From the NCBI GenBank assembly GCA_019426215.1, contig CM033399.1, positions 21,213,022 to 21,277,021 of the forward strand: 64,000 nt of DNA, in the 5' to 3' direction. The notes under the pieces were generated by a model that was not told where the DNA came from, did not search any database, and was given only the letters and a program-made list of their open reading frames with translations. This document shows, in pieces, positions 12,137 through 24,737 of this stretch (positions are counted from its first letter, which is position 1; the number at the start of each line of letters is the position of its first letter). This DNA is from Buddleja alternifolia (lineage: Eukaryota; Streptophyta; Magnoliopsida; Lamiales; Scrophulariaceae). The position numbers and the translations under genes were made by a program.

Positions 12137-12155
12137 GCTCCTCTCTTCTCCTTGA
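12135..12155 (+). promoter_or_regulatory. Upstream ORF of 6 codons in the IQD leader
   Basis: ATG at 12135 opens MLLSSP and stops at TGA (12153-12155), 26 bases before the main ATG and in a different frame. If the transcript includes it, a scanning ribosome would meet it first. Whether transcription starts upstream is not shown. Confidence 0.45.
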
Positions 12156-12181
12156 AGCAATCACCATCTCACACACACAAA

Positions 12182-15100
12182 ATGGGCAAAGCTGCTAAAT
12201 GGTTCAGAGGCCTCCTCGGACTCAAGAACCCCAACTCCATCCCCACTCCAAATCACCCCCACATCAAACCCAAGAAGAAATGGAGTTTAGCCAAATCCCA
12301 CAAAGATAGCCACCACAACGGCGTCGTTTCGGTTGCCGAGAACGAGAATGAGGCTAGCAAGCACGCCATCGCGGTGGCCGCTGCAACCGCCGCAGTCGCC
12401 GAAGCTGCTGTCGCGGCGGCTCAGGCGGCCGCCGCCGTGGTGAAGCTCACAAGCAACGGGAGGAGTACTTGTAGCGGTAACGACGTGAACGCTACGGCGT
12501 GCGTTGGTCAAAGTGGCGAACGTTACGGGAGGCGGGAGGTGTGGGCGGCCGTTATGATCCAGTCTCATTTTCGTGCTTATCTGGTTAGTAACATTAATAT
12601 TCTTGTATCTATCTATTTTATTTTTTGAAAAGATTCTGGTATCTATCTATCTATATGTGACTGTATGTATATACATACATCATGTTTTATTCTTTACCAT
12701 GTTTCAATATTTCGGACTACTATTGACTTGGACGATTCACTCTGAGTCGTCGACGGCGTAAATGAGTCAAACGACGTCGTGTTATAATACTTCACCGGAA
12801 GTTTTCTTGCTGAAACTTTTCTGAGTTAAACAACGATACTAGCCATAACATATATATGCATATTCAATTTTGTTCTATGCTCCCTTCCTGAGCTGTTTTA
12901 CGATTTTTTTTTTCTTTTTTGCTTTTGTTTATGTGTTTTGGAATTAATTTTTTTACCCGATTACTCTAATAATACTATTTTAGCTGATGGTAGTAACTAG
13001 TAATTTTTTGACATTTTACTTTTTGCTGAGAATTAAAGTGGTGATATAATTAGTAAGAGTCCAAATAAATTGACCTTTATATTGTGATTAGACCTCACCA
13101 AATATGATTTTTTTTTCTCGAGGGAATATATTTGAGGGGTAAAAGTCCCATTTTTAGTAAATTAAACTTTAATTTAAGATGTTTAAAGAGTTAAATATAC
13201 GCCATAATTTGAGAAAAATGGAGGATAAGCCTGATTGGATTGGATGGAATGTTATTTTTTATTTTTCATTTTTTTATAAAAAAGTAGAAGATTTTATTTT
13301 TAGAAAATAGAGATACGACGGTGAAAGTGTGGTTGGACGAGGGGTTTTTTTTTTTTTTGATAGAAGATTGTAATGGTTAGTTATGACATGATATTTTTTT
13401 TTTTTTGAAGAAAATTTGTATTTTTGTGACAGATGGTATGAATGTGTTTTTGTTTAAAAAGAAAATCTTGATATATCTAAAAGGTAAACCCATCAATTAA
13501 ATCATCCAAAAATATTTAAAAAGGATGTTGTTTTGTTTTCGTTTCAAGATATTAAATTATTAATTGCATATGTTAAGATATTGGTGTATAAAAGCTTTTT
13601 AATTATCGTGTGAGGTGTCACATCATGAATTGTAAAAAAATTGATTTTTTAGAGAAAAATTTGAGAGGAAATGCAATTAAATCTTTTAATCAAAGAAATT
13701 TAAGATTTTTTTTTAAAAAATTTACTTAGTATTTTTTTGGAACATAATTAAGAGATGCCAAACAAATAATTTTTTAATAAAAAAAAATCTATGAAAATCT
13801 AGGAATATTTACTTGGCGTTCCATCCTGGTACGGTCAATTGTAGTTTACTTGGGCGGTGATGATGTGGGATAGGGTCAAAGGCTAGGTTGAACCTCATGT
13901 GAACTAACAGTTATTTATATTAAGTGAACATTGATTAGGAAATTATATTGTTATCAGTATCATCCGTGCAAAATATAGTGGTTGAGGTGGAGCTTTCATG
14001 AGAATTGGAATAATCTCCAAGTAGTACTTGTTAATTTATTGAAATGAAATAGTGTAGTCATTAATGGGGTTTAGTCCACATTGGTGGTTCAGGGTCGGTG
14101 CAACATTTCCTTTATTTAATAGTATAACATTTACACTTTCTAATAGTATGTTGTACTATTACCCTTCAATGTACCACACGCTTTCACACCATTTGTTTAT
14201 TAGTGCACCTAATCCTTTGGTTTCTTGAGTTCTTCAATTTGTTTTGGGGTTTGCGAAAATTCACGAGTGTGCGTGTTTCCGGATCATTCTATGCTACTGG
14301 GAGCGTTACTACAAGGCATGGTTCGCCGTAACGGTCGCGGTGGTTGCCGCGGAGGCCACCATTTCAGTTTCATAACAATGTTGCGGAACGGTCTTTGACT
14401 TTTCACAATTTTTTGGCTTAAATTGCTCAAAAATTATAAAAAAATATCCATCCACTCAAATCTCAAATAGTAAGGTGTTAGCATTTAAGTAGTGTGAAAA
14501 TGGGCAGAGGAATAGGATAGAGAAAAGCATTTTGTAACACAGTACCTCCTCCTCCTTCTCCTCCTAGAGAAAGAAGAATAGAAGCCAATAACAACAACAA
14601 CGACGATGACAATAATATTAATATGGATGTAGCAAGTCCAAAACTTGAATGCAAAACCACCCAAAAATCTCACACAAAGAGCCCTAGAAAAACGCTTCTT
14701 CGGCCTTATTCTTTTCTAACCCATCTTCTCCTAGATCCCCTTTTTCTATAATCAAGAAAAATTATTCCCGTTCCAGCCGTTCTGTCGCCATGAAATTGGT
14801 GGAACGGTTGCATCACAAACTTATCCAGCCCGTCTCGCCGTTTTTCGGCCATTCCACTGCATTCCAAGTACAAAAACGAGATGACATGGAACTTTGGAAC
14901 GCCGGGGGCCGTTCCCGTTCCGGAATGGCCGTTCCGACAGCTTTCGCGGCGTTCCGGTGAACCATGTTTCAAGGTGTACCATTGTGTATATCTCTTCACA
15001 CAAATGTGTGTGGGGTCCACACACATTACACCCCAGTTTATGAAAAAGATAGACACAAGGAGTAACACTTCCGGTCCACCATAGAAAAATCCGTGTGTTT

Positions 15101-17552
15101 TCTTCGTCTTTTTTATAGTTGTTTTTGCTGGGGAAAATGAGTTTAAGTTTTGTGGAGAAAAATCATACCACCACTTTTTCATGTTTAGAAAGTGACAATG
15201 TATTATATCCATCAAAATAAATTAATTGTACCAATTTCTTACCAAACTTGGGAGAAGTGAGAAATGGTGGTACGAAAAAGATGGTATATAACATTGCTCG
15301 TTTGTTAATTGGTCGCTGTACACATTAAGTATGAGTCGTGATGTTATCCACTTAGGTACAATTCAAACCAAATGGACGAATTGTCATATTGCGCACATCA
15401 TCATTTTACTTCATGGTATCATCCATTTAACATTTAATATTCATAAATCTATTTCAGAGGTACCCTTTTATCAAAAAAATAAATAAATAAAAAATTCAGT
15501 AGTACCTAAATGACATGAGAAAGTTAAAATTTAGTTTTATTGATACTACTTGATATTTGAGTAGTATCTAAGTGAGTAACATGAAATTTTCAATTTAGAG
15601 TTACATTTTTCTTGGTTAGCTAAGGAAGGGCTGAAAGATTATGGACTTAAGTCACATGTTTGTTTTAGAACAAGAAAAATTAATAGTGAGAAGAAATTCA
15701 TGTCTCGGTCTTTAAATAATTTAACTCTAATTCTATTTATGTTTAATAATATTTGTAGATATACTTTGTATCATAGCTTCTTCTCTTACAACTTCACATT
15801 ATAGTTTATAGTCCCCTGCCTTCTGAAATGTCAGACTTTTACCTTAGCAGACTTCAAAAGTGAAATTCAAGTCCTCTCTGGCGCCAACAAACTTCAAAAT
15901 CTTATTTAAAGTTTCACAAAATGTTCCCACTACTTGTTTCTTTATTTTATAAGAGTTCATCAATTACTGGAAAACATATTAATTATTTCAATTTTTAACA
16001 GTTTGTCATAATAGTTTCTTTTGTTTCCGTCTCTCAAACTTTTTATAATGGAAAATGTGTAGTCGAGAAGAGCTTTACGGGCACTAAAAGCATTAGTGAA
16101 GCTTCAAGCTCTGGTAAGAGGGTACCTTGTGAGGAAGCACACTGCATATGCCCTGAGACAACTGCAAGCACTCGTACGTGCACAAGCCAGAGCTCGATCG
16201 GGGCGGGCTCTCATTTCTGAATCCCCACATTCGAGCTTGAAATCCTCTCATTTCAATTATTTGGTGAGAAAGATATTCATTTTCCCTCCCATTTGTTTGA
16301 ACTTGAATTTCATAGTAATGCTTGATATAGAGATTTATAAAGTAGGGGATGGACCATTGACTTTTCATTTGTAGAGCATAAAAAAGTAGCAAGCTATTCA
16401 ACATAGAAAGTGTATAAACAAGTGGAATTACAAGGCCCAGGCTAATGATCTTTATATACTTAGCTAACATGAGGACATCAATTAAGAATTTGAGGGTTAA
16501 AAGATTATGACTTTCTTTTAATTAAGAATTAATTTAATTTTGAATGAAGATTTTATGAACTCTCGTAAGAATTTTATTGATGATGCTAATTCAAACATTT
16601 ATAATTTTACTTCTCCCAAAGACTACATAAAGTAAACTGAAGAAAAAGATATTTTTTCTTGTTTCTCATTGAGGATTACAGTTACTCTCAGTGCTTGGTC
16701 GATACAATGATGACGGCCTAATCATTTACACGAACTTGTAGGGACCAGCAACTCCCGAGAAATTTGAGCATGTTATTCGGGCTAGGAATATGAAACACGA
16801 ACACTTAATGACTCTCAAGGTCCGTTCTCGATGCTTCTCTCTCATGGGGACAACATTTTCTGAATATTATTACCCATATCACTAACAACTCACTCTCAAT
16901 GCAGAGAAATGGTTCCAAATCAAACAGCGGAGTATCTTTTACGAGAACCCTCCCCAGAGACGATGAAATAACTGACAGGATTCTCGAAGTAGATTCCGGG
17001 AATCCACACTTCATTCCGAAACACAAAAGAAACCTCTTTCATTCTTCTCATTTCAGCCTCAGCGCAGACCAAAACTGTTCTACATCGAAAGACTCCACAG
17101 CGCGTAATTCAGTTTTAAGCCCGTCGTGCGGTGAAGTTCAGTCTTTGGCACAGGATGTTGATCAAAGTCCAGGATTCTATTCAGCCTCATCCATTGGCTC
17201 TAAGAGGGGGACATTATTTACACCTACCAAGAGTGACGGGTTGAGGAGCTGTCTAAGCGGGTATACAGATCATCCAAATTACATGGCTTATACCGAATCA
17301 TCTAAAGCTAAGGCTAGGTCTCTCAGTGCCCCAAAACAAAGACCTATTCATTACGAGAGATCAAGTTCTACTAAGAGATACTCTGTTCATGGATATGATG
17401 AGTCGAAGTCGTCTACTCAGAGAGTTTCTGCATTGCATGCTAACTTTGCGAACAAAGCATACCCGGGGTCGGGCCGTTTGGACAGGATGGGAATGCCCGT
17501 CCGAGGAGGTGTTGGTGGATTTAGTGGTGGTTTACAATGGCATAGATATTAG
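12182..17552 (+). CDS. IQD: IQ67-domain (IQD) calmodulin-binding scaffold protein
   Basis: Four exons: 12182-12583, 16063-16263, 16742-16819 and 16905-17552, all joining in phase 0 with GT...AG introns, giving 442 residues. The start is the first ATG that gives the family N terminus MGKAAKWFRGLLGLK; the frame upstream is open but has no ATG. The IQ67 domain spans about residues 119-185, with IQ motifs at IQSHFRAYLSR (split by intron 1, as is usual for the family), LQALVRGYLVR and LQALVRAQARAR. An Ala-rich helix lies at about 60-85. A DUF4005-like block (NYMAYTESSKAKARSLS) starts near residue 352. IQD proteins bind calmodulin and associate with microtubules, the plasma membrane or the nucleus; the basic composition fits. 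Intron 1 is long (3.5 kb). No defect is visible. Confidence 0.93.
14312..14970. mobile_element. MITE inside IQD intron 1
   Basis: Inverted ends share CATGGTTCRCCGKAACG (about 14316 on the left; reverse-complemented at about 14952-14968). The subterminal regions are unusually GC-rich for this window, with repeated GGAACG/CGTTCC motifs. CAAGG occurs outside both ends and may be part of a degraded target duplication. The interior (14400-14880) includes a CTC/TCC-rich stretch and has short accidental ORFs on the minus strand. Likely a non-autonomous DNA transposon. Confidence 0.55.
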
Positions 17553-19384
17553 TAAGTTTGGGTTGGATTTTGCTTTGGTGGGCTTATTTACTAATTACCA
17601 ACTAATGTAGCCAGTTTATAGTTGTGTAACCCAGGATGGTTTTAACTGTTAATGTCAGTATTTTGAAGTAGATCAAAGTTGTGGTTTGATGTTTAAAAAA
17701 TTTCAAAGCATTACAATTGGCAAATGCAACTGCAACTGCAACTGCAAAGATATATGGCTTTCATCAATTTCCACAACTCCGAATTACAGTATCTCAATCT
17801 ATCCTCGAAAATGTGGGGAAAATAAATGGTAGACCAATTTTAATGATTCTAGTGTCTCTTTCACGTTATAAGAAGTATTGCATGTGAGAAAAATGTGTTA
17901 AATTTTACTGACAAAAATAATTAAGAACAAAAATGTCTACCGCCTAGGAAGCTCTAAGTTATATGAAATAATTCTTTTGGCTCTTGTTCCTACTATAAAG
18001 AACAAAGAATATTGGCCGTAGTGGTCAGCCACTTTGGATACTCATTGCATATTGTGCCTAAGTTATAGCGAATCCAAAGCGAGAGGTAAAAGCCTCAAAA
18101 TTTGAAATTACCTAAGAGTGCTCTTAGAGCGTCGTAAAGCGAGCCTGTCTCAATAAAATTAAATTTAAAATAATTATTTTATATTCAACCAAATTAACAT
18201 TAGATATTATTGTAATAATAAGATCATGTTAAAATTATTATTTTTAACTTAGATTGTAAAAATAATCAGATAATGTGGTTGTCTTATTTGGTAGGTTTAA
18301 ATTTTCTTAAGTATGATGAAATGGAAATATTAGAATTAATAAAATAATCTTAACTAGAAAGGACACCAAGCGTTCAAACTCAATTTTACATCTTTCTATT
18401 TTTACATCTCTACAAAATCTATATATGTAATCTCATTCTTTCTTGTTTTTAAAGCAACTATTTTTTAATTATTTAGTTATTTTGAATAATAAAAGAATTT
18501 TCATGTTCGTACATGAATATCAACTATTGGGGGAAAATGCTTGTTATTTTTTGAAGTTTGTTCCTTATATTTTAGAGCGAGAATTAATAATTTTAAGAGC
18601 GCACAAAAGCGAAGCTCTTGCTCTTAAGTCGTGAGAGCGAGGTTGAAACGCTAGAACATAAATTCCTATATGGAGGATTATATTATGTGATCTAGGTTGT
18701 AAGGTATAAATGTATGCCAATTGTCAAGTGCTATACATCCATGTCTATGTGTATATTTTAAAATTATATACATGTATCATTCATAAATAATCCAACTTGG
18801 AATAGGAAAATGTTAGAATCAAAACTCTCAATGGTGAAAATACTCCGGAAAAATAATAATAATCAAGAAATCTAAAGCAAAGAAAATAGACAAGAATTTT
18901 CTGGTGGAAACCCGATCAAGGGCAAAAAAATCTCCAACTAGATTTTTATTTAACTTTTCAAAGTGATTCAATGTTACAATATTTAAGTTCAATTATTTAT
19001 AATAGTAGAGCACTTCTAAACTCTATCTAACTATGAAATAAAGTCCTAATACAAGGGAAGAGGTTTAAGCACAAAAGAAAACAAAGAGGAGTCTAAAACA
19101 TGACAAAATCCAAATTCTTGCTGCACAAGAATTCCCCTCGCTACTCCGAAAGCCGCTGCGTTCCGTCCAGGAATTCCATTTTTGACTCGTTTTCTTCCTT
19201 TTTCACCCTGTTTTCACTTTTCTTCGATCCCCTTTTGGATCCGGCTGCACTAACCCAACAGAAAATACACATTTAATTTTGTTTTGTTCCTACCTATAGT
19301 AGTTGAACACATTTGTTAAACTATACGAATACGTTTTTCTATGTATCACCTAATGATTTAATGTTCCGAACAAGTATGATAGAC
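17553..19384. other. IQD 3' flank and intergenic DNA
   Basis: The first few hundred bases should include the IQD 3' untranslated region. Between about 18060 and 18640, AGCGAGAG/GAGCG-rich segments flank an AT-rich core in roughly inverted arrangement and may be a decayed element. 18780-19260 is AT-rich with no gene. No tRNA or other RNA gene recognised. Confidence 0.4.
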
Positions 19385-19476
19385 AAAAGTACTTTTGATT
19401 TTTTCATGTAATTATTAACAAGAACAATACAAATCTTTAATAACAAAGCATAGAGCTGGTAGTACTTCAAAATAAT
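19385..19476 (+). repeat. 92-bp direct repeat, left copy
   Basis: Matches 24127-24218 over 92 bp with one difference seen (TTTTGATT versus TTTTAATT). It ends where the left inverted arm of the fold-back element begins. Confidence 0.9.
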
Positions 19477-19865
19477 GTCACTAATAGTCCCTAAAGTATT
19501 AAATTGTATCACTTTGGTCCTTAAAGTATTTTTTGTTACACTATCATCCCTAATGTTATAATTTCGTCTCACTTTGGTCCTTAAAAGTTTTTTCTATCTC
19601 ACTTTGGTCCCTTTTTCGACTTTTATGTCTCACTGTGGTCCTTTTTTGATGTTTTTACATTTTTACCCCCAAAAAACTTTTATTATTTCCAATGCCACAT
19701 CAAGACAATTCAACTTTAATTTTTTTTTTGGTGTAAAGTAATACTTTATTCCCACAAACGTCATTTACAACCATATCAAAACACATAGCACTCTTAAGAC
19801 GTGCCTCTGTGTGTCCAAAAGGGTTAGCTATACATCAATAATGCCAAGAGAAAAACACACTAACT

Positions 19866-21773
19866 CTACAAAACAGATTCTATGTATAATCTATCTCTAT
19901 CCCTATGTAATCTTGTAGACAAACCACCAAACCTCAATTTAAGATCATGCTTCAAACATTCAAAGACTATAGTGAAGCTTCTACTATCTTGTGTGAAAAT
20001 TCTTTTATTTCTTTCTTCCCAACACTTGTAAACACAGCCTGCAAACCCAGCCTGAACTATTCTCTGTTTGATTTTCCACTTTCTAAAAGCATACAACAGC
20101 CATCTCCTCCATCTACTAGGTTGGATAGGGCAATTGACAACCTGTAGCCATTGCATAGTATGACTAAGAAGCTGCTTTGTCCAATCACAGTGAAAAAAGA
20201 GATGCTCAATTGATTCCTGTTCATAACCACAGAAAACACATGAACAGTCTGAAAGTTGCATGAACCTGCTCAAACGATCCTTTGTTTGTAATCTTTGTAA
20301 CACAGCTAACCAAAGAATAAACGAATGTTTTCGAATATTAAGATTATTCCAAACAAGTTTAGCCTCCCTGAATTCCTCTTGCTCACATTTGAGCCAAGTA
20401 TATCCACTTTGCACAGAATACTTACCATTAGGGGTATTTAACCATCTACCTTCATAGTAACCCTCTCTGACTTTGTTCTTTATTTTATTAATCTTTCTCC
20501 ATGACCAACTACAGTCCATGGGAGGACGATAATCCCAGAAATCCACACCTTTCAGATAGACACTAGACACCCATTTGACCCAAAGGGAATCTTTTTTCTG
20601 TGATATAGCGCAAATCTGATTCCCAATAGCAGCCACGTTCCAAACCTTACAATCTTTGATATTCAAACCTCCATGTCTCTTTTTAGAGCAGACCTTATCC
20701 CAACTAACCAATGGGACCTTTCTGTGAAACTCACTACTACCCCATAAGAAGGTTCTACATTTCTGTTCCACCAATTTAATTACAGACTGGGGCAGTAGAA
20801 AAATAGCAGACCAATACACATGCAAAGAAAGGAGAACAGAGTTCATGAGCTGACATCTTCCTGCATAAGAGAGGTTTCTAGATGCCCATCTAGCCAACCT
20901 ATTAGTAATGTTATCAACCAGTGAGTAACAATCAATTTTAGACCATTTAATGGGAGACAGTGGTACCCCCAAATATCTCATAGGAAATCTACCCTCACTG
21001 AAACCAGTAATGCGTAGAATATCATGCTTGACTTCATCACAAACCCCTCTGATATACACATTAGATTTAGCTTGATTGGCATACAAACCTGTAGTTCTAG
21101 AAAACTCATGGAACTTCGCACGAATGATTTGCACAGAGATAGTGGATGCTTCACAGAAGATCATGAGATCATCTGCAAAACATATATTTGTCAATTGAAG
21201 AGCCTTACAAGCAGGGTGATATCTAAATCTGGCATCCTCAGTAGCTATTCTCATGCTTCTAGTAAGATATTCCATCACTAGGACAAATAATAAAGGGGAT
21301 ATTGGGTCCCCTTGCCTAATCCCCCTCTTGCCTTGGAAAAAACCATGGTGTTCACCATTGAGGACTAAGGTGAAAGAGACAGTTTGAACACACTCCATAA
21401 TCCAGTTACTGAAAACTTGAGGAAATTTGTACCCTTCCAACATTTCCTTTAAGAACTGCCAATCCACTGTGTCATATGCCTTCTTGAGATCAATCTTCAT
21501 AAGGCATCGTGGAGAAATTTGCTTCCTGTTATACAACCGGATAAGTTCTTGACTGATAAGAACATTATCTAGAATAGATCTATTTTTCAAAAACGCACCC
21601 TGGTTCTCATTGACCAGATATGGTAGGATGTTAGCCAATCTGGAAGTCATCATCTTTGAAATACACTTATAGACAGTGTTGCAGCAAGCAATAGGACGGA
21701 AGTCACTGGCATTGGTGGGATTCTCCACTTTAGGAACAAGAGCCAGTAAGGTAGAGTTCACTTGTTTAAGCAT
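19866..21773 (-). pseudogene. LINE ORF2, reverse transcriptase and zf-RVT part
   Basis: 635 open codons. The RT domain contains KVENPTNASDFRPIACCN, the GIRQGDPISPLLF block and the catalytic FADDLMIF at about 21157-21180. The C-terminal region has the zinc-finger-like zf-RVT domain with WNNLNIRKHSFILWLA and CVFCGYEQESIEHLFFHC. These are diagnostic of plant L1-type LINEs. The RT core itself looks undamaged; the breaks are upstream. Confidence 0.92.
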
Positions 21774-22036
21774 CTTTCCATACTTAAAAAAAAATCCAAA
21801 ACTGCATTAGTAATATCCTCTCCAACAACACTCCAAGCAGCCTTAAAGAAACCACTCCCATACCCATCAGGACCCGGACTTTTATTGCTATTAATACTGA
21901 ATAAGACTTTTTTTACATCTTCCCTGCTGAAAGGTTTTATCAGCTCCATCTGGTGTTCTAAGGTTTGTTGGGGACCCTTAGCAAACACTTTTTCATCAGA
22001 CCTTGTCCTTTCAACTCTACAGCCCAATAACTGCAT
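21758..22036 (-). pseudogene. LINE ORF2, linker/RT N-terminal piece
   Basis: Carries the conserved start of the plant LINE RT region (FSREDVKKVLFSINSNKSPG followed by PDGYGSGFF). It is in a different frame from the pieces on both sides, which shows two frameshifts in ORF2, near 21770 and near 22000. Confidence 0.8.
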
Positions 22037-23265
22037 ATAGAAGCCAATAAATGGTCTGTGACTGCCCCATATTCAGTTAACAACTTGCCATCGCCATCTG
22101 AAATACTGCTAATCCTATTCTTATACTGCTTTTTCTTAAGGCTCATGTGAAAAAACTTAGTGTTTTGGTCACCCATATTAATCCAAGAAATCTTAGACTT
22201 TTGTTTCATAAATTTGTCCAGAGCCAGGTTTTTTGTTTTGAAATTATCCTTAGTCTCCTCTTCTCTCTTCTGTAGATCTTCACAAAGAGGATTCACCTGG
22301 AGTTTATTTGAGATATCATACAGTTCCAATCTAGCACACTCAGCCTGTCTTTCTATATCAGAAAAATGATCCCTGTTCAAGTGCTTTAAACTTTTTTTGA
22401 GTAGTTTCAGCTTTTGTACAACTCCAAACATTATATTCCCAGTAACATTTTGACTCCAAACTTCTGATACCACATCCAAGAAATGTGGGGCATCAGCCCA
22501 CATATTAAAAAACTTAAAAGATTTTTTACCAGACAGACTGTGGGTTTGGATATTTATCACCATGGGACTATGATCTGAAACCCCTTCTGGAAGGAATAGA
22601 GCTTCAGACAAATGGAATTCCACACACCAGTGAGTATTACCAAGTACCCTGTCTATCTTAGAGTAAATTCTAGCTCCAGGATCATGACAGTTATTCCATG
22701 TGAATCTATGGCCTTTCCATCTCAGATCTTCTAAATCACAGAAATCCAAACAAGATTTAAACTCTGCAATCTCACTAACAGTAACTGGGATGCCCCCAAC
22801 TCTGTCATCCATGTTGAGAACATTGTTGAAATCTCCTAGAACAAGCCAAGCTCCATTAATATCAGACAGCAACTCCTGTAAAGACTCCCATAACTGTTGT
22901 CTTTCGTGACTGAGGTTGAATGCATAAACAAAAGTGACTTTAAACTGTTTTTGTGTATCAATATGACAGACATAACAATGTATGAGCTGCTTTGTTATGT
23001 GCTCAATAACAACATCAAAATAATCCCGTCTCCACATAACCCAAATTCTACCACCAGGATGAGCATCTAAGTTGGTGATACTCCCCCACCCCTGACACAT
23101 GCTATTATAAACTCTATCATATTTTTGTTTTTTGATTTTATGTTCTAACACTCCCAATAACCCAATATTATTTGTGTGACAGAGGTTCATAATCTCCCTC
23201 TGTCTCCCAAGGCTGTTGAGCCCTCTAATGTTCCACGCCCCTATATTGTTCATCATCAGAAACAA
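21958..23265 (-). pseudogene. LINE ORF2, endonuclease part
   Basis: Encodes the AP-type endonuclease of a plant L1 element. It begins MNNIGAWNIRGLNSLGRQ, continues with ATG-independent family landmarks such as WLVLGDFNNVL (metal/catalytic region), and ends the domain with SDHSPMVINI, the conserved SDH motif. This enzyme nicks target DNA to prime reverse transcription. The frame continues through a linker to about 22000, where it is lost: the following segment (21758-22036) is in another frame, so at least one frameshift separates endonuclease and RT. Confidence 0.88.
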
Positions 23266-24126
23266 TTACAGTAACCTTCCCCGGAGCCACTTGAAACCGC
23301 TGCATAGAAGAGCTAGATGAGGAAGTCACATCTAACATATTAAATTTACTTGATACTTGATCAAATTACATATAATTAAATTTATCATGTAATTAGTTGA
23401 GTTCAACTAAAATTTTTGATTATGTAGTTAGTTGAGTTCAATTAAAATTTTAAAAACAATCTGTATCTAAAATATATGGAATTTATATTTAAAAAATATT
23501 ATATCAGTGGCTAACTGTACCGCTTTGTAACTGAGTTTTGATAAAATAAATTAAACAATTTTAATGATAAATATTTATTACTTAAATCTAATTAATTGCA
23601 ATTAATGTATTAGTTTCCTTTATTAAAAGCAAAGGACAAGTAGCACCAATAAAATCACAAAAAATCAATACACTAAATGCAATTGATTAGATTTAAGAAA
23701 TAAATATTTATCATAAAAAAATATTAAATTTATTTTATAGAAATTCGTTCATAAAACGATGCAATTACCCACTGATATAACATATTTTTAAATATATATT
23801 CCATACATTTTAAATAGAGATTTTTTTTTAAAAAAGTTAGTTGAACTCAACTAATTACATGATAAATTTAATTATATGTAATTTAATCAAGTAGCAATTA
23901 AATTTGAATTGTCTTCAAGTTACATTAGACATAATAAAAGTGTTTGGGAAGGACAAATATGTTAAAAACAAAAAAAAGGGCCAAAGTTAGACGTAAAAAT
24001 CGAAAAAAGGACCAAAGTGAGACGAAATTATAACATTAGGGACGGTAGCGTAACAAAAAATACTTTAGGGACCAAAGTGACACAAATTTAATACTTCAGG
24101 GACTATTACTGACATTATCCCTAAAT

Positions 24127-24218
24127 AAAAGTACTTTTAATTTTTTCATGTAATTATTAACAAGAACAATACAAATCTTTAATAACAAAGCATAGAGCTG
24201 GTAGTACTTCAAAATAAT
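24127..24218 (+). repeat. 92-bp direct repeat, right copy
   Basis: Second copy of 19385-19476, immediately outside the right arm of the fold-back element. The two copies frame the whole element. Confidence 0.9.
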
Positions 24219-24533
24219 ATGAAGTCTTCATAAGAGTCAATTTCTTAGAGAAAAGGTATAAGACATAGGATGAAAATAAATACAATAAATAACAATTGAG
24301 TAGGCTTAAGACATCTTCATTCCATTTACTTAATACCAAACTGGAAATTCTTTTATATCATGTAGTACTCCAGAAATTATATTTTACCTTGTGTTCGCAC
24401 GCACATATGTGACCTAGTAAATTTTTGTTCTTCTAAAGTTACAAAACGGACCGAATGCTGTTTATATTAACAGATTTTAAATTAACAGTCAACACAACCA
24501 AGCATATTAATTACTTGACAACCAAATGAATGT
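24219..24533. other. Intergenic spacer, nothing recognised
   Basis: AT-rich unique-looking sequence between two transposon-like structures. Confidence 0.5.
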
Positions 24534-24737
24534 GGCTGTGTTTGGATTGATGGATTTGGGCATGGGGATTTCAAATCCTCTGCTCAAATCCTTTCTTTGT
24601 TGTTTGACCCCAATTCTAAATAAATGGATTTCAAATCCATTTTAGGGCTGAGTGGATTTGAAGCCCATTTTCTAATGTATTTCAAATCCACTCGCACACC
24701 TTGTCATTCGAAATCCACTCCAACTACAATCAATACA

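Larger units (their letters stand above)
11298..12181 (+). promoter_or_regulatory. Upstream region and 5' leader of the IQD gene
   Basis: Holds a (TA)n tract at 11407-11432, AT-rich MITE-like debris to about 11720, a TATA-like TATATAAT at about 12030-12038, and a CA/CT-rich leader. The leader contains a (CA)19 run. Promoter elements beyond these cannot be named from sequence alone. Confidence 0.45.
19720..23337 (-). mobile_element. 5'-truncated L1-type LINE
   Basis: A non-LTR retrotransposon in reverse orientation: a poly(A) of 10 (T run 19720-19729), an AATAAA signal near 19750, a 3' UTR, then ORF2 read from about 23265 down to 19866. About 30 codons upstream of ORF2 (23340-23260) look like the tail of ORF1 and mark the truncation. 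Target duplication could not be defined because both flanks are AT-rich and the element sits inside an inverted-repeat arm. Confidence 0.88.
19472..24126. mobile_element. Fold-back element with about 0.5-kb arms, LINE inserted
   Basis: The outer left arm (19472-19719) is the inverted copy of 23887-24119, starting with ATAATGTCASTAATAGTCCC and carrying several CACTTTGGTCC motifs. The inner left arm (about 23337-23636) is the inverted copy of about 23640-23890. Without the LINE the left arm is about 540 bp and the right about 490 bp, meeting near 23637 with almost no spacer, at roughly 80% identity by eye. No transposase is encoded. The pattern fits a non-autonomous fold-back or Mutator-like element. 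The LINE lies in the left arm only, which dates it after the element. Confidence 0.75.

Noticed and set aside
12152..12181. Alternative upstream start of the IQD protein
   Set aside because: The in-frame upstream codon is TTG, not ATG, and the family N terminus begins at 12182.
14478..15215. Minus-strand ORFs of 60-169 codons
   Set aside because: They lie in IQD intron 1 over a MITE and show no known motif.
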